Source of the DNA: Methanocella_A sp049676595 | GTDB lineage: Archaea; Halobacteriota; Methanocellia; Methanocellales; Methanocellaceae | DNA length: 64,000 nt | Direction of reading: 5' to 3' | Assembly: GCF_049676595.1 (NCBI RefSeq) | Contig: NZ_CP187259.1 | Coordinates: forward strand, 1,488,001-1,552,000 | Part shown: positions 52,680 through 60,875 of the stretch, in pieces | Numbering within the stretch: the stretch's first letter is position 1 | How the letters are laid out: every line of letters starts with the position of its first letter | Translations under genes and position numbers: made by a program | The notes under the pieces: model-generated | Told to the model about the DNA's origin: nothing | Databases searched by the model: none | Seen by the model: the letters and a program-made list of their open reading frames with translations, nothing else

Positions 52680-53140
52680 GTTGGTCGGGGAGGTGTTGAG
52701 AGGTCGGAGAGGGGGTCGGAGAGGTGCCGGGAGTTCGGGGAGGACACGTTCAAGCTGGGAGGTCAGGGAGGTCAGGAGGTCGGAGAGGAGGTTATGTGAG
52801 GTACCCGGAGGTCCGAGAGATTAATTATTTGATAATCATATCTGACCTTTCTGGGGCTATCAGGTACCGTTTACACGAAGTTCTCAAAGTACGCTAAGTA
52901 CGCGAAGTTAAACTATACGATCGGATTACAGTCAGCCCTTTTATCGAACTTCGCGTACTTCGTGTACCTTGTGTACTTCGTGTAAATGGTACGAGCGCTC
53001 ATAAGAAAAGTGCAGAATAATGCCCCGTTATCCTCTCAGACCTTTCCACACTCCCAAACCTCCTCTATGGCCTCTCAACCCTCCCCGACCTCCCAGCTTG
53101 AAAATCCTCCCCTGCCTCCCGGGAACTCCCCGACCTCCAG
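52680..53140. repeat. Large nested inverted-repeat element (element C)
   Basis: Outer layer: G-rich GGTCGGGGAGGT-type words (52683-52790) face C-rich CCTCCCCGACC-type words (53036-53140), including an exact 16-nt inverted pair at 52749-52764 and 53087-53102. Inner layer: 52870-52909 and 52947-52986 are 40-nt inverted copies with 35 matches, made of ACACGAAGT/ACGCGAAGT words. No gene. Confidence 0.85.
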
Positions 53141-53292
53141 GAGTTTTTTATCGGCTTAACTTGAAAAACCTGTTTTCATGAGTCGAGTGCCTGGCGGTAT
53201 TTTCAACCCTTCCAGTATGCCCGGGCCTTTCTTCTACCCAATCCTACCTTATATATCTCCGAACGACTAACTTCTTGCTTGGGAGTAATCCT

Positions 53293-53571
53293 ATGCAGGG
53301 CATACCCCGGGACGATGTACTTAAGCACCTCAAGGCAGGAAGATCCTATCTGGCAGCAGGCCAGATCGATAAGGCTTTACCAGAACTCCAGACCGCCGTT
53401 AACCTCGTTCCTGACAGCTACAATGCCCGGATAACCCTGGGGGACCTTTATCAAAAACTGGGCAAGTCCGAAGAGGCTCTGCGTGCATATCATAAGGCTA
53501 TTAAGCTTGACCCGGGCAATCTTGTTTATCAAAAGTATCTAAAAGATGCAATGGCAGACAGGAATGACTAG
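53293..53571 (+). CDS. Small TPR protein
   Basis: 92 residues from the ATG at 53293 (GGGAG upstream; a TTG 18 bp earlier is less likely). Two clear TPR units: KHLKAGRSYLAAGQIDKALPELQTAVNLVPD and ARITLGDLYQKLGKSEEALRAYHKAIKLDPG. Confidence 0.75.
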   Translation: MQGIPRDDVLKHLKAGRSYLAAGQIDKALPELQTAVNLVPDSYNARITLGDLYQKLGKSEEALRAYHKAIKLDPGNLVYQKYLKDAMADRND

Positions 53572-53702
53572 TAATATCCCCGAGCCTATTATCTTTCAGA
53601 TAAAGGTCCCCTTATCTACCACTCCTCAGCCAGCACAAAAATCTGGATTTATTATTTCGGCTCTCTCCTGCCGTTCGTATGTTTCATAATCGGGTGCAAT
53701 GA

Positions 53703-53782
53703 GTTTGAAAATATTTTCAAACATTTGAAATATTTTTCAAATGCATAAAGTATATGTAAAACGTTTGAAATATATTTCAAAC
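53703..53782 (+). promoter_or_regulatory. Triple operator palindrome and TATA box
   Basis: Two perfect 20-nt palindromes lie at 53703-53722 (GTTTGAAAATATTTTCAAAC) and 53763-53782 (GTTTGAAATATATTTCAAAC). A near-perfect 22-nt one, CATTTGAAA...TTTCAAATG, is at 53722-53743. The TATA-like GTATATG at about 53750-53756 sits between the second and third, and the ATG at 53783 follows immediately. Confidence 0.75.
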
Positions 53783-54388
53783 ATGGTCCGACAAATCCCG
53801 AAGGACGAAAACAGTTCTCGGCCGAAGAAGTCTGAGTCCGGAACTCCCGGGCCGTACGATCTTAATAGTGAAAACTGGATTAAGATCTTAAAGCTGTACT
53901 TCGACGAGCCGACAGTTAAACTTCACATAAGTGAAGTGGCGAGGCGTACGGGGCTGACTCCTCGGGGAGCCCAGTATATCCTAAACTCTCTAAGAAATGA
54001 TGGGTTATTACATAACGAATCGAATGGTATTGTCAATAATTATTGGGGCAACTACGATAATGAAAAGTTTATGGGATTGAAACGATCGCTAAACCTTAAT
54101 TCTCTCTATTCTTCCGGTCTGATCTCTACCCTCGAGTCTTTTTATAATAATCCCCGGTGCATCGTACTCTTCGGTAGTTATGCGAGAGGTGAAGATACCC
54201 TGAACAGTGACATTGATATTGCTATTGAAACTTTCCAGGGCGACTATCCCGATCTCAGGCAATTCGAAGAGCAATTAAAAAGGCCTATTAGTATCCACCT
54301 TATAGAGGACGTAAAAAAGGAAAACGCTAACTTTATCAATAGTCTGGCAAACGGTATTATATTATCAGGTTATTTAAATGTGGTATGA
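53783..54388 (+). CDS. Winged-helix plus MNT-type nucleotidyltransferase
   Basis: 201 residues from the ATG just after the third operator. Winged helix at about 32-85 (VKLHISEVARRTGLTPRGAQYIL), nucleotidyltransferase motif GSYARGE at 131-137 with D143 and D145. Strongly similar along its length to the protein at 40894-41424, apart from the extra 25-residue N-terminal tail. Upstream partner of a HEPN gene. Confidence 0.8.
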   Translation: MVRQIPKDENSSRPKKSESGTPGPYDLNSENWIKILKLYFDEPTVKLHISEVARRTGLTPRGAQYILNSLRNDGLLHNESNGIVNNYWGNYDNEKFMGLKRSLNLNSLYSSGLISTLESFYNNPRCIVLFGSYARGEDTLNSDIDIAIETFQGDYPDLRQFEEQLKRPISIHLIEDVKKENANFINSLANGIILSGYLNVV

Positions 54389-54389
54389 T

Positions 54390-54839
54390 ATGATACCTAA
54401 ACTAATGCCTTTTGACTACTATCTAAGGAACAAGGATGTCGTCAATCGCTCTGCTGACCCGGGGGCTGCCAGATCCATGATCGAAAAAGCAGAAAAGCGT
54501 TATAGATTTATAACTACGTTAACTATTGACGAAGACAATGCTACGTTCATCTTTGAAGAAATCTATACTGTGATAAGAGAATGTGCTCAGTGCCTTATGA
54601 TGGCAGACGGATATAATTCTAAATATTCTCATGAGGCGCCTATTGCTTTTATCAGTGAAAAATATCGTGAATTTGGGGATCAGCTTGCTGCTGAGTTTGA
54701 TCGGTATAGAAAAAAGCGCAATGATTCGATTTATCGGGATACGTATGCGAGTCTACGGGAGACTACTGAAGCTTTAAAAGTGGCTGAGGAATACATACGT
54801 ATAACCCGGCTGATATTCGATTCAAAATATCTTAAATAA
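54390..54839 (+). CDS. HEPN-domain protein (toxin-like)
   Basis: 149 residues from the ATG one base after the nucleotidyltransferase stop. LMPFDYYLR opening, DNATFIFEEIYTVIRECAQCLMMADGY helix and RYRKKRNDSIYRD motif as in the HEPN proteins at 29762-30205 and 40456-40893; here too Y replaces the canonical histidine. Confidence 0.75.
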   Translation: MIPKLMPFDYYLRNKDVVNRSADPGAARSMIEKAEKRYRFITTLTIDEDNATFIFEEIYTVIRECAQCLMMADGYNSKYSHEAPIAFISEKYREFGDQLAAEFDRYRKKRNDSIYRDTYASLRETTEALKVAEEYIRITRLIFDSKYLK

Positions 54840-54942
54840 CCTGAATCTATATTCTGATTGCGGTGCCAGAATATCTATATTAGATCAGATTCAATCGGGT
54901 TCTACATGTTCTGCACATGCCCCGGCACCTTTTCTCAACGCT

Positions 54943-55000
54943 CGTCTACGTCAATCGTAGACGCAACGTCTACGCAAGTTATAGACGCAATCTATATATA
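54943..55000 (+). promoter_or_regulatory. GTCTACG inverted-repeat cluster and TATA box
   Basis: GTCTACG (54944-54950) faces CGTAGAC (54956-54962) and is followed by CGTCTACG and TAGACG words to 54988. A strong TATA box TCTATATATA at 54991-55000 comes next. It would fire a transcript rightward toward the ribosomal operon. Confidence 0.5.
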
Positions 55001-55009
55001 CTATAATTA

Positions 55010-55560
55010 CAATTCTAAGACCCAAGTATGAGGACTATGTGAGTGTCACCCGTGGAAGGGCACTTATATCCGGACTCATCCTGCAAGCCAAAACTTAAAG
55101 CGGAAAAAATCGGCGTATACCGGGGCTGATCACCTCGTAGATGCACGTCAGTAAGTATCCTCTTTATCAGGCTTTCACATAGGATGTCTATTCGGCATAT
55201 GAGCCTTCTCGGCGCACGTATACCGTAGCCTTGTACTGATCGGAATACCGTGAAGGTATTGTGACCAGAGTCGGAGCTGACTGGAGCGTCAGGGTCGATG
55301 TCATTCTTTCGAGAAAGACAGCCCATTCCTAATGAAACGCAGTTCGGTCAGGATCTGTTCGCGAAGACCAAACAATTTGAGTCCAGCGTGAATAAGCGTG
55401 GCATCCCCGTACAGGGAAATCAGCGCGTGCTGGCGGAGACCGATGGCTTAAGGGTAGCCCATATGGCTGCTCGAGATAGCGATAAAATGGGATAAGGTCA
55501 CCGCATGTGCATATGCTCTCTCGTCCGCAGGACGCCATACTCCAAAACACGAAGGAACAC
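55010..55560. other. Unassigned GC-normal region with many small hairpins
   Basis: No convincing gene in either strand; the longest frames show no domain and poor starts. Hairpins seen: AATACC/GGTATT near 55243-55260, CTGAC/GTCAG near 55279-55294 and CTTTC/GAAAG near 55308-55319. It may be a stable RNA or a long untranslated leader starting from the TATA box at about 54995. Confidence 0.35.
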
Positions 55561-55592
55561 AAAACTTCCCAATTATTCCAGTTTACGTGGTG

Positions 55593-55770
55593 AATACCAA
55601 TCCTGAGTGTGTCAGGGTGCCATCCACGGTACGCACGAAGAGGCCTTTTCCAGCTTCTTCACCTGGCAGGCGGACTGGTATTACAGCGTAAGTATCTGCT
55701 CTGTAGCAGCAAGATACCTGGCGAATGTCTAAGCCAGAGCCTATTCCCTAACATAGGAGGAAAATCTAAA
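55593..55770 (+). promoter_or_regulatory. Structured 5' leader of the ribosomal operon
   Basis: AATACCA (55593-55599) pairs with TGGTATT (55676-55682). CTGCT/AGCAG (55696-55709) within GTATC/GATAC, and CTGGC/GCCAG (55718-55737), form two more hairpins. The SD TAGGAGG at 55754-55760 precedes the L3 ATG. The layout fits a leader that could be bound by a ribosomal protein. Confidence 0.5.
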
Positions 55771-56784
55771 ATGGGACACGCACACGCACCAAGGCGTGGT
55801 TCTCTCGGGTACAGCCCGAGGGTAAGGGCGCGAAGCCAGAAGCCCAAGATGAGAAACTGGGCAGAGCTTGGCGACCAGCCAAAGATTCAGGGATTTGTCG
55901 GATTCAAGGCCGGAATGTCTCACATCGTCATGGTGGATGACAGGCCGCACAGCACGACCGAGGGTATGGAGATCTCCGTTCCGGTCACAATCGTCGAAGC
56001 ACCCGCTATGCACGTAGCAGGCATTCGTGTCTACGATGACAGCCCCTACGGCAAGAAGGTCATCGGCGAGGCATGGACCAGCGACCTCAAGATGTTAGAG
56101 TCGCTCACCAACCTCCCGAAGAACGGCTACAAGACTGACGAGCAGCTCGCCAAGATCGCAGAGCTCGTCAAGAAGGGTGTAGTCGCAGACCTCCGGGTCA
56201 TGACTGTAACGCTTACTTCTGAAGTCTCCGGTATCCCCAAGAAGGTACCCGAGCTCATGGAGAACCGGATCGCAGGCGGCGACATGGCGAAGAGGTTAGA
56301 GTTCGCGAAGTCGCTCATGGGCAAGGCAGTCAACATCAAGGATGTCTTTGCACCCGGCGAGTTAGTCGACGTCTCGGCTATCACCAAGGGTTTCGGTACC
56401 CAGGGTCCGGTCGTCAGGTGGGGTATCGCTATCCAGAAGAGGAAGCACGCCCGCACTGGCAAGAAGAGGCACGTCGGTAACCTCGGCCCATGGAACCCGC
56501 ACCGCATCAGGTGGCAGGTCCCGCAGCTGGGTCAGACTGGTTACCACCAGAGGACCGAGTACAACAAGAGGATCATCAAGATGGGCGACAAGGTCGAAGA
56601 GGTCACCCCCGCAGGCGGCTTCCTGCACTACGGTTTCCTCAAGAACGACTACGTCATGCTGAAGGGCAGCATCCCCGGACCTGTCAAGAGGATGGTCAGG
56701 ATCAGACCCGCAGTAAGGCCCAAGAACATGCCGAAGCAGGCACCTGAGGTCACGTACATGAGCACTCAGTCGAAGCAGGGCTAA
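55771..56784 (+). CDS. rpl3: Ribosomal protein L3
   Basis: 337 residues from the ATG at 55771 (SD TAGGAGG). N-terminal HAPRRGSLGYSPRVRA is the archaeal L3 signature, and KGFGTQGPVVRWGI (about 205) is the central conserved loop near the peptidyl-transferase centre. Binds 23S rRNA early in assembly. First gene of the S10/spc-like operon. Confidence 0.95.
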   Translation: MGHAHAPRRGSLGYSPRVRARSQKPKMRNWAELGDQPKIQGFVGFKAGMSHIVMVDDRPHSTTEGMEISVPVTIVEAPAMHVAGIRVYDDSPYGKKVIGEAWTSDLKMLESLTNLPKNGYKTDEQLAKIAELVKKGVVADLRVMTVTLTSEVSGIPKKVPELMENRIAGGDMAKRLEFAKSLMGKAVNIKDVFAPGELVDVSAITKGFGTQGPVVRWGIAIQKRKHARTGKKRHVGNLGPWNPHRIRWQVPQLGQTGYHQRTEYNKRIIKMGDKVEEVTPAGGFLHYGFLKNDYVMLKGSIPGPVKRMVRIRPAVRPKNMPKQAPEVTYMSTQSKQG

Positions 56785-56800
56785 TCTGGAGGAACCCAAG

Positions 56801-57562
56801 ATGGAAGCTAAAATCTTAAGCAAATCCGGCAACAAGTCCGCAATCACTGTTCCCGCCGTCTTCAACGAGGAGTACAGGCCGGACATCATCAAGAAAGCGG
56901 TGCTCGCAGCGCAGGCAAACAGGCTGCAGCCTTACGGCCCGGACAGGACCGCAGGCACGCTCTCCTCAGCAAAGAAGCACTCCTGGGGTAGCGGCAGAGG
57001 CGCAGCACACGTGCCCAGGCTGGCTAACGGCAGCCGTGCAGCAGTAGTTCCCCACGCAAGGGGCGGCCGTGCAGCTCACGGACCCAACCCGTTCAGGATC
57101 TACGCTGAAAAGATCAACGACAAGGAGCGCCTCAAGGCAATCCGCTCTGCTGTCGCAGCCACCACCAACCCCGAGCTCGTCAAGGCTCGCGGCTACAAGT
57201 ACGAGGGCGCTCTGCCCGTAGTGGTCGACGGCGAGATCGAGTCGATGAAGAAGACCAGTGAAGTAGTAGAGCTCTTATCCGCACTCGGCTTCGCGGCAGA
57301 CCTCGCAAGGTCCAAGCAGAAGACTGTCAGGGCAGGCAAGGGCAAGATGAGGGGCAGGCAGTACAAGAAGAAGATCGGCCTTCTCGTCGTCATCGCCGAG
57401 GACAACGGCATCAAGCTCGCCGCCAGGAACATCCCGGGCGTCGACGTCGCAACTCTGGATGAGCTGAACGTCGAAATGCTCGCACCGGGCACCCAGGCAG
57501 GCCGCCTGACGCTGTGGACCGAGGGCGCCATGAAGCTTCTTACGGAGGCTGGCGAAGAATGA
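56801..57562 (+). CDS. rpl4: Ribosomal protein L4
   Basis: 253 residues, archaeal/eukaryal L4 type. The extended rRNA-binding loop (HSWGSGRGAAHVPRLANGSRAAVVPHARGGRAAHGP, about 60-95) reaches the exit tunnel. Starts 16 bp after L3; its stop overlaps the L23 start. Confidence 0.95.
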   Translation: MEAKILSKSGNKSAITVPAVFNEEYRPDIIKKAVLAAQANRLQPYGPDRTAGTLSSAKKHSWGSGRGAAHVPRLANGSRAAVVPHARGGRAAHGPNPFRIYAEKINDKERLKAIRSAVAATTNPELVKARGYKYEGALPVVVDGEIESMKKTSEVVELLSALGFAADLARSKQKTVRAGKGKMRGRQYKKKIGLLVVIAEDNGIKLAARNIPGVDVATLDELNVEMLAPGTQAGRLTLWTEGAMKLLTEAGEE

Positions 57563-57807
57563 TCATCAAGTACCCGTTCATCACAGAAAAGGCGACCCTG
57601 TCCCTGGACAAGAACAACACGCTCCAGTTCATGGTCGACATGAGGGCCACCAAACCCCAGATCAAGAAGGCCATCGAGGAAATGTACAACGTGAAGGTTG
57701 TCAAGGTCACGACCCAGATCACCGCACGTGGAGGCAAGAAGGCTGTAGTTACCCTCAGTGCTGAGAACCGCGCTGATGAGATCGCCAGCCGTCTCGGAGT
57801 GTTCTAA
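57559..57807 (+). CDS. rpl23: Ribosomal protein L23
   Basis: 82 residues from the ATG at 57559, overlapping the L4 stop (ATGA). PFITEKATL opening and VDMRATKPQIKKAIEEMYNVKV core are standard. Lies at the tunnel exit where SRP docks. Confidence 0.95.
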   Translation: MIIKYPFITEKATLSLDKNNTLQFMVDMRATKPQIKKAIEEMYNVKVVKVTTQITARGGKKAVVTLSAENRADEIASRLGVF

Positions 57808-57828
57808 ACCCGTTTTGGAGGTTTGATT

Positions 57829-58545
57829 ATGGGAAAGCGATTAATGTCACAAAACAGAGGTAAGGGCACCCCGACGTACCGGGCCACCTCTAGCAGGTTC
57901 AAGGCGAACCTGGAGCACATCAAGACCTTCGGCGACGAGACCATCGAGGGTATCATCACCGAGGTAGTACACGACACAGCCAGGAACTGCCCCATCATCC
58001 GCGTCAAGTTCGGCAACGGTGAAGAGAGGCTCATTCTGGCCCCCGAGGGTGTCGGCGTCGGCGACAAGATCGCCTGCGGCATCTCGGCGGAGATCAAGGC
58101 GGGCAACACGCTCCCCCTGAGCGAGATCCCGGAAGGCTGCGCCATCTGCAACATCGAGTCGCAGCCGGGCGACGGCGGCGCGTTCGCACGCTCGTCGGGC
58201 GTCTACGCAATCATCGTAGCTCACGAAGCTAAGAAGACCGTAGTCCAGATGCCTTCGGGCGAGATCAAGAGGCTCAACCCGAAGTGCAGGGCGACCATCG
58301 GAGTAGTTGCAGGCGGCGGCAGGACTGAGAAGCCCTTCGTTCGCGCAGGCAACAAGTGGTACAAGATGGCCAACAAGGCTACCAAGTGGCCGGTTGTCCG
58401 TGGTGTAGCCATGAACGCAGTCGACCACCCGTTCGGTGGCGGCGGCAGGCAGCACCCCGGCAGGCCCAAGACTGTCAGCAGGAACACCCCGCCCGGCAGG
58501 AAGGTAGGGAGCATCGCAGCGAGAAGGACTGGCGTAGGCCACTAA
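57829..58545 (+). CDS. rpl2: Ribosomal protein L2
   Basis: 238 residues from the ATG at 57829, with GGAGGT upstream. Contains the conserved histidine region VRGVAMNAVDHPFGGGGRQHPG (about 187-208), needed for subunit association and peptidyl transfer. Six codons of upstream frame (from TTG) are not used. Confidence 0.95.
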   Translation: MGKRLMSQNRGKGTPTYRATSSRFKANLEHIKTFGDETIEGIITEVVHDTARNCPIIRVKFGNGEERLILAPEGVGVGDKIACGISAEIKAGNTLPLSEIPEGCAICNIESQPGDGGAFARSSGVYAIIVAHEAKKTVVQMPSGEIKRLNPKCRATIGVVAGGGRTEKPFVRAGNKWYKMANKATKWPVVRGVAMNAVDHPFGGGGRQHPGRPKTVSRNTPPGRKVGSIAARRTGVGH

Positions 58546-58561
58546 ACGAGGAGATGTAATT

Positions 58562-58984
58562 ATGGTATCTAAACAGTCAAAGCAGTCTGGCAGGCTCCCG
58601 AAGAGGAAGGAAGAGTTCACCTACAGGGGCTTAACCATTGCCGAGATGAAGAAGCTGGACATGAACCAGGTCGCAGCGCTTCTTCCCGCCCGTCAGAGGC
58701 GGAAGATCAAGAGGGAGTTCGGAGAAGAGCACCAGAAGCTGCTCGATGCCGTCAAGGCCGGAGAAACCACGATCAAGACCCACCTGAGGGACATGATCAT
58801 TCTCCCGGAAATGGTCGGCGTTACCTTCGAGATCCACACCGGCAAGGAATGGAAGGCAGTCGAAACCACGCCCGAGATGGTCGGGCACTACCTGGGCGAA
58901 TTTGCGCTGACCCGCCACAGCGTGTCGCACGGTTCGGCAGGTATCGGTGCAACCAGAGGCAGCAAGTACGTGCCGCTGAAATAA
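58562..58984 (+). CDS. rps19: Ribosomal protein S19
   Basis: 140 residues, archaeal length. Ends with the S19 signature HSVSHGSAGIGATRGSKYVPLK. Small-subunit head protein, contacts S13. Confidence 0.95.
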   Translation: MVSKQSKQSGRLPKRKEEFTYRGLTIAEMKKLDMNQVAALLPARQRRKIKREFGEEHQKLLDAVKAGETTIKTHLRDMIILPEMVGVTFEIHTGKEWKAVETTPEMVGHYLGEFALTRHSVSHGSAGIGATRGSKYVPLK

Positions 58985-58996
58985 GGAGTGACGTAG

Positions 58997-59458
58997 ATGT
59001 CGAAAGTTGGATATACAGCAGAATTTGACCCGGCCACCACCGCCAAGGCGATGGCCTACGAGATCAACGTCTCGCCCAAGCACTGCCAGGAAATCTGCAG
59101 GCAGATCCGCGGAATGAAGGTCAGCGCGGCCAAGACTTACCTGCAGGACGTCATCGACAAGAAGCAGTCGGTGCCCTTCAAGCAGCACGCCAGGAACGTC
59201 GGCCACAAGCGCCACCAGACCGGCTGGCCAAGCGGCCGGTACCCGGTCAAGGCAAGCACCGAGATCCTGAAGCTCATCAAGCACGCGGAAGCGAACGCAG
59301 AGTACAAGGGCCTCGACACCGAGGACATGCGCATCATCCACTCGACCTCCAAGAAGGGCCGTGTGATTCAGGGCATCATGCCCCGTGCAATGGGCAGGGC
59401 TACCGCATGGAACATCGAACTCGTGACGGTAGAGGTAGTTATTGGAGAGGTGCGTTAG
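58997..59458 (+). CDS. rpl22: Ribosomal protein L22
   Basis: 153 residues; archaeal L22 with the long beta-hairpin region (HKRHQTGWPSGRYPVKAS) and RAMGRATAWN near the end. Lines the exit tunnel. Confidence 0.95.
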   Translation: MSKVGYTAEFDPATTAKAMAYEINVSPKHCQEICRQIRGMKVSAAKTYLQDVIDKKQSVPFKQHARNVGHKRHQTGWPSGRYPVKASTEILKLIKHAEANAEYKGLDTEDMRIIHSTSKKGRVIQGIMPRAMGRATAWNIELVTVEVVIGEVR

Positions 59459-59459
59459 A

Positions 59460-60287
59460 TTGGCGATTGAGAAGAAATTCGTACAAGAGGGCTTCAAGAA
59501 GGCCATGGTCGACGAGTACTTCCTGGAGAAGCTCGAGCGCGCCGGCTACGGCGGCATGGAGATCAACAGGACCCCTATGGGCACTCAGATCACCCTCAAG
59601 GCCGAGAAGCCGGGAATGATCATCGGAAAGGCCGGCAAGTCCATCCGCAGGTACACCAAGGAAATGGACATGCGGTTCAAGATGGACAACCCGCAGATCG
59701 ATGTGCAGGAAGTCAAGAAGCCTGAGCTGAACGCCCAGATGATGGCGACCAGGCTGGCCAACGCTCTCGAGAGAGGCTGGTACTTCCGTAAGGCCGGACA
59801 GTCCACCCTGCAGAGGATCATGGACGCCGGAGCCATGGGCTGCGAAGTCATCATCGCAGGCAAGCTGACTGGTGCGAGGAAGCGCCGCGAGAAGTTCATC
59901 GCGGGCTACATCAAGCACTGCGGCAAGCCTGTCGAAGAGCTCGTAGACGTTGGCTACGCCAGGGCCAAGAAGAAGTTAGGTATCATCGGCGTAAAAGTCA
60001 GGATTATGCCCCCCGAGGCAGTGCTCCCGGACAAGATCACTATCGAGACTGTCCAGGTAGCAGCTCCCGCCCCGGCCGAGAAGAAGTCTCCGGCCGCAGG
60101 CACCGAGCCCGCTAAGGAGGCAGCAGCAGTCCCGGCCCAGGCCGAGTCTACCGCGGCAGAGGTCGAGAAGATCATCGCCGAGTCCGAGGCCGCCGAGGCA
60201 GCAAAGCCCGAGGGCGATGCAAAGGCAGCCGCGAAGAAGCAGCCGAAGAAAAAGGTGGTGAAGACCGATGGCGATTCTCAGAGCTAA
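59460..60287 (+). CDS. rps3: Ribosomal protein S3
   Basis: 275 residues from TTG 59460, one base after the L22 stop and downstream of GGAGAGGTG. KH domain with GMIIGKAGKSIRRYTKEM (about 49-66). The last 80 residues are an Ala/Glu/Lys/Pro-rich extension that likely stays disordered and overlaps the start of L29 in DNA. Confidence 0.93.
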   Translation: MAIEKKFVQEGFKKAMVDEYFLEKLERAGYGGMEINRTPMGTQITLKAEKPGMIIGKAGKSIRRYTKEMDMRFKMDNPQIDVQEVKKPELNAQMMATRLANALERGWYFRKAGQSTLQRIMDAGAMGCEVIIAGKLTGARKRREKFIAGYIKHCGKPVEELVDVGYARAKKKLGIIGVKVRIMPPEAVLPDKITIETVQVAAPAPAEKKSPAAGTEPAKEAAAVPAQAESTAAEVEKIIAESEAAEAAKPEGDAKAAAKKQPKKKVVKTDGDSQS

Positions 60288-60477
60288 GGACATCCGTGGC
60301 ATGAGCGACAAGGACCTTGACAAGCAGCTCAAGGACCTGCGCAACGACCTTCTGAAGCAGCACGCGATCTCCGCGACCGGCGGTGCGCCGGAGAACCCGG
60401 GAAGGATCCGGGAACTCCGCCGGACCATCGCTCGCATCCTGACTATCCGCAAGGAGAAGAAGGAGGAGAAGCAGTAA
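60268..60477 (+). CDS. rpl29: Ribosomal protein L29
   Basis: 69 residues. Two-helix protein: DIRGMSDKDLDKQLKDLRNDLLKQHA and NPGRIRELRRTIARILTI. Overlaps the S3 gene by 20 bp in another frame. Confidence 0.95.
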   Translation: MAILRAKDIRGMSDKDLDKQLKDLRNDLLKQHAISATGGAPENPGRIRELRRTIARILTIRKEKKEEKQ

Positions 60478-60478
60478 A

Positions 60479-60784
60479 TTGTCCGTCTGTGACAAGTGTG
60501 GCCTCCCCGAGGACCTTTGCGTATGCGAGGAAATTGTCAAGGAGTCCCAGCGAGTCCGAATAACGACTGACAAGAGACGCTTCGGTAAGATGGCGACGAT
60601 CATCGATGGTATCGACGACAAGAGCATTGACCTGAAGGAGCTTTCGAGCCTCCTGAAGGCCAAGTGCGCCTGCGGCGGGACCATCAAGCAGCAAACCATC
60701 GAGCTCCAGGGCGATCACAAAGAAAAAGTGAGAGAAATCCTGGAATCGATTGGTTATGCTTCAGAGTCGATCGACGTCAAATAA
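60479..60784 (+). CDS. Translation initiation factor aIF1 (SUI1)
   Basis: 101 residues from TTG one base after the L29 stop. The N-terminal C-x2-C-x4-LC-x-C segment may bind zinc. The body is the SUI1/eIF1 fold (VRITTDKRRFGKMATIIDGID, CACGGTIKQQTIELQGDH). It proofreads start-codon selection on the 30S subunit. Confidence 0.93.
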   Translation: MSVCDKCGLPEDLCVCEEIVKESQRVRITTDKRRFGKMATIIDGIDDKSIDLKELSSLLKAKCACGGTIKQQTIELQGDHKEKVREILESIGYASESIDVK

Positions 60785-60869
60785 CCCCTGCCCGGAGGAA
60801 AAATATAAATCTGAGCGCAGGGGGACCCCTGCTCTAACAGAGGAAAAATATAAATCTGAGCGCAGGGGT
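60785..60869 (+). repeat. Tandemly duplicated hairpin/TATA module before rnp1
   Basis: A 29-nt sequence (GAGGAAAAATATAAATCTGA...) is exactly repeated at 60795-60823 and 60840-60868. Each copy is closed by an inverted pair, CCCCTGC/GCAGGGG (60785-60791/60817-60823) and ACCCCTGC/GCAGGGGT (60825-60832/60862-60869), with a TATA-like AAATATAAAT in the loop. The second TATA lies about 27 bases before the rnp1 ATG. Confidence 0.75.
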
Positions 60870-60875
60870 TGTGAT

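Noticed and set aside
55298..55495. 65-codon ORF upstream of L3
   Set aside because: No SD or family resemblance and it lies in a hairpin-rich region; too weak to call a gene.
57847..59506. Long minus-strand ORFs over L2-L22
   Set aside because: Shadows of unmistakable ribosomal protein genes.
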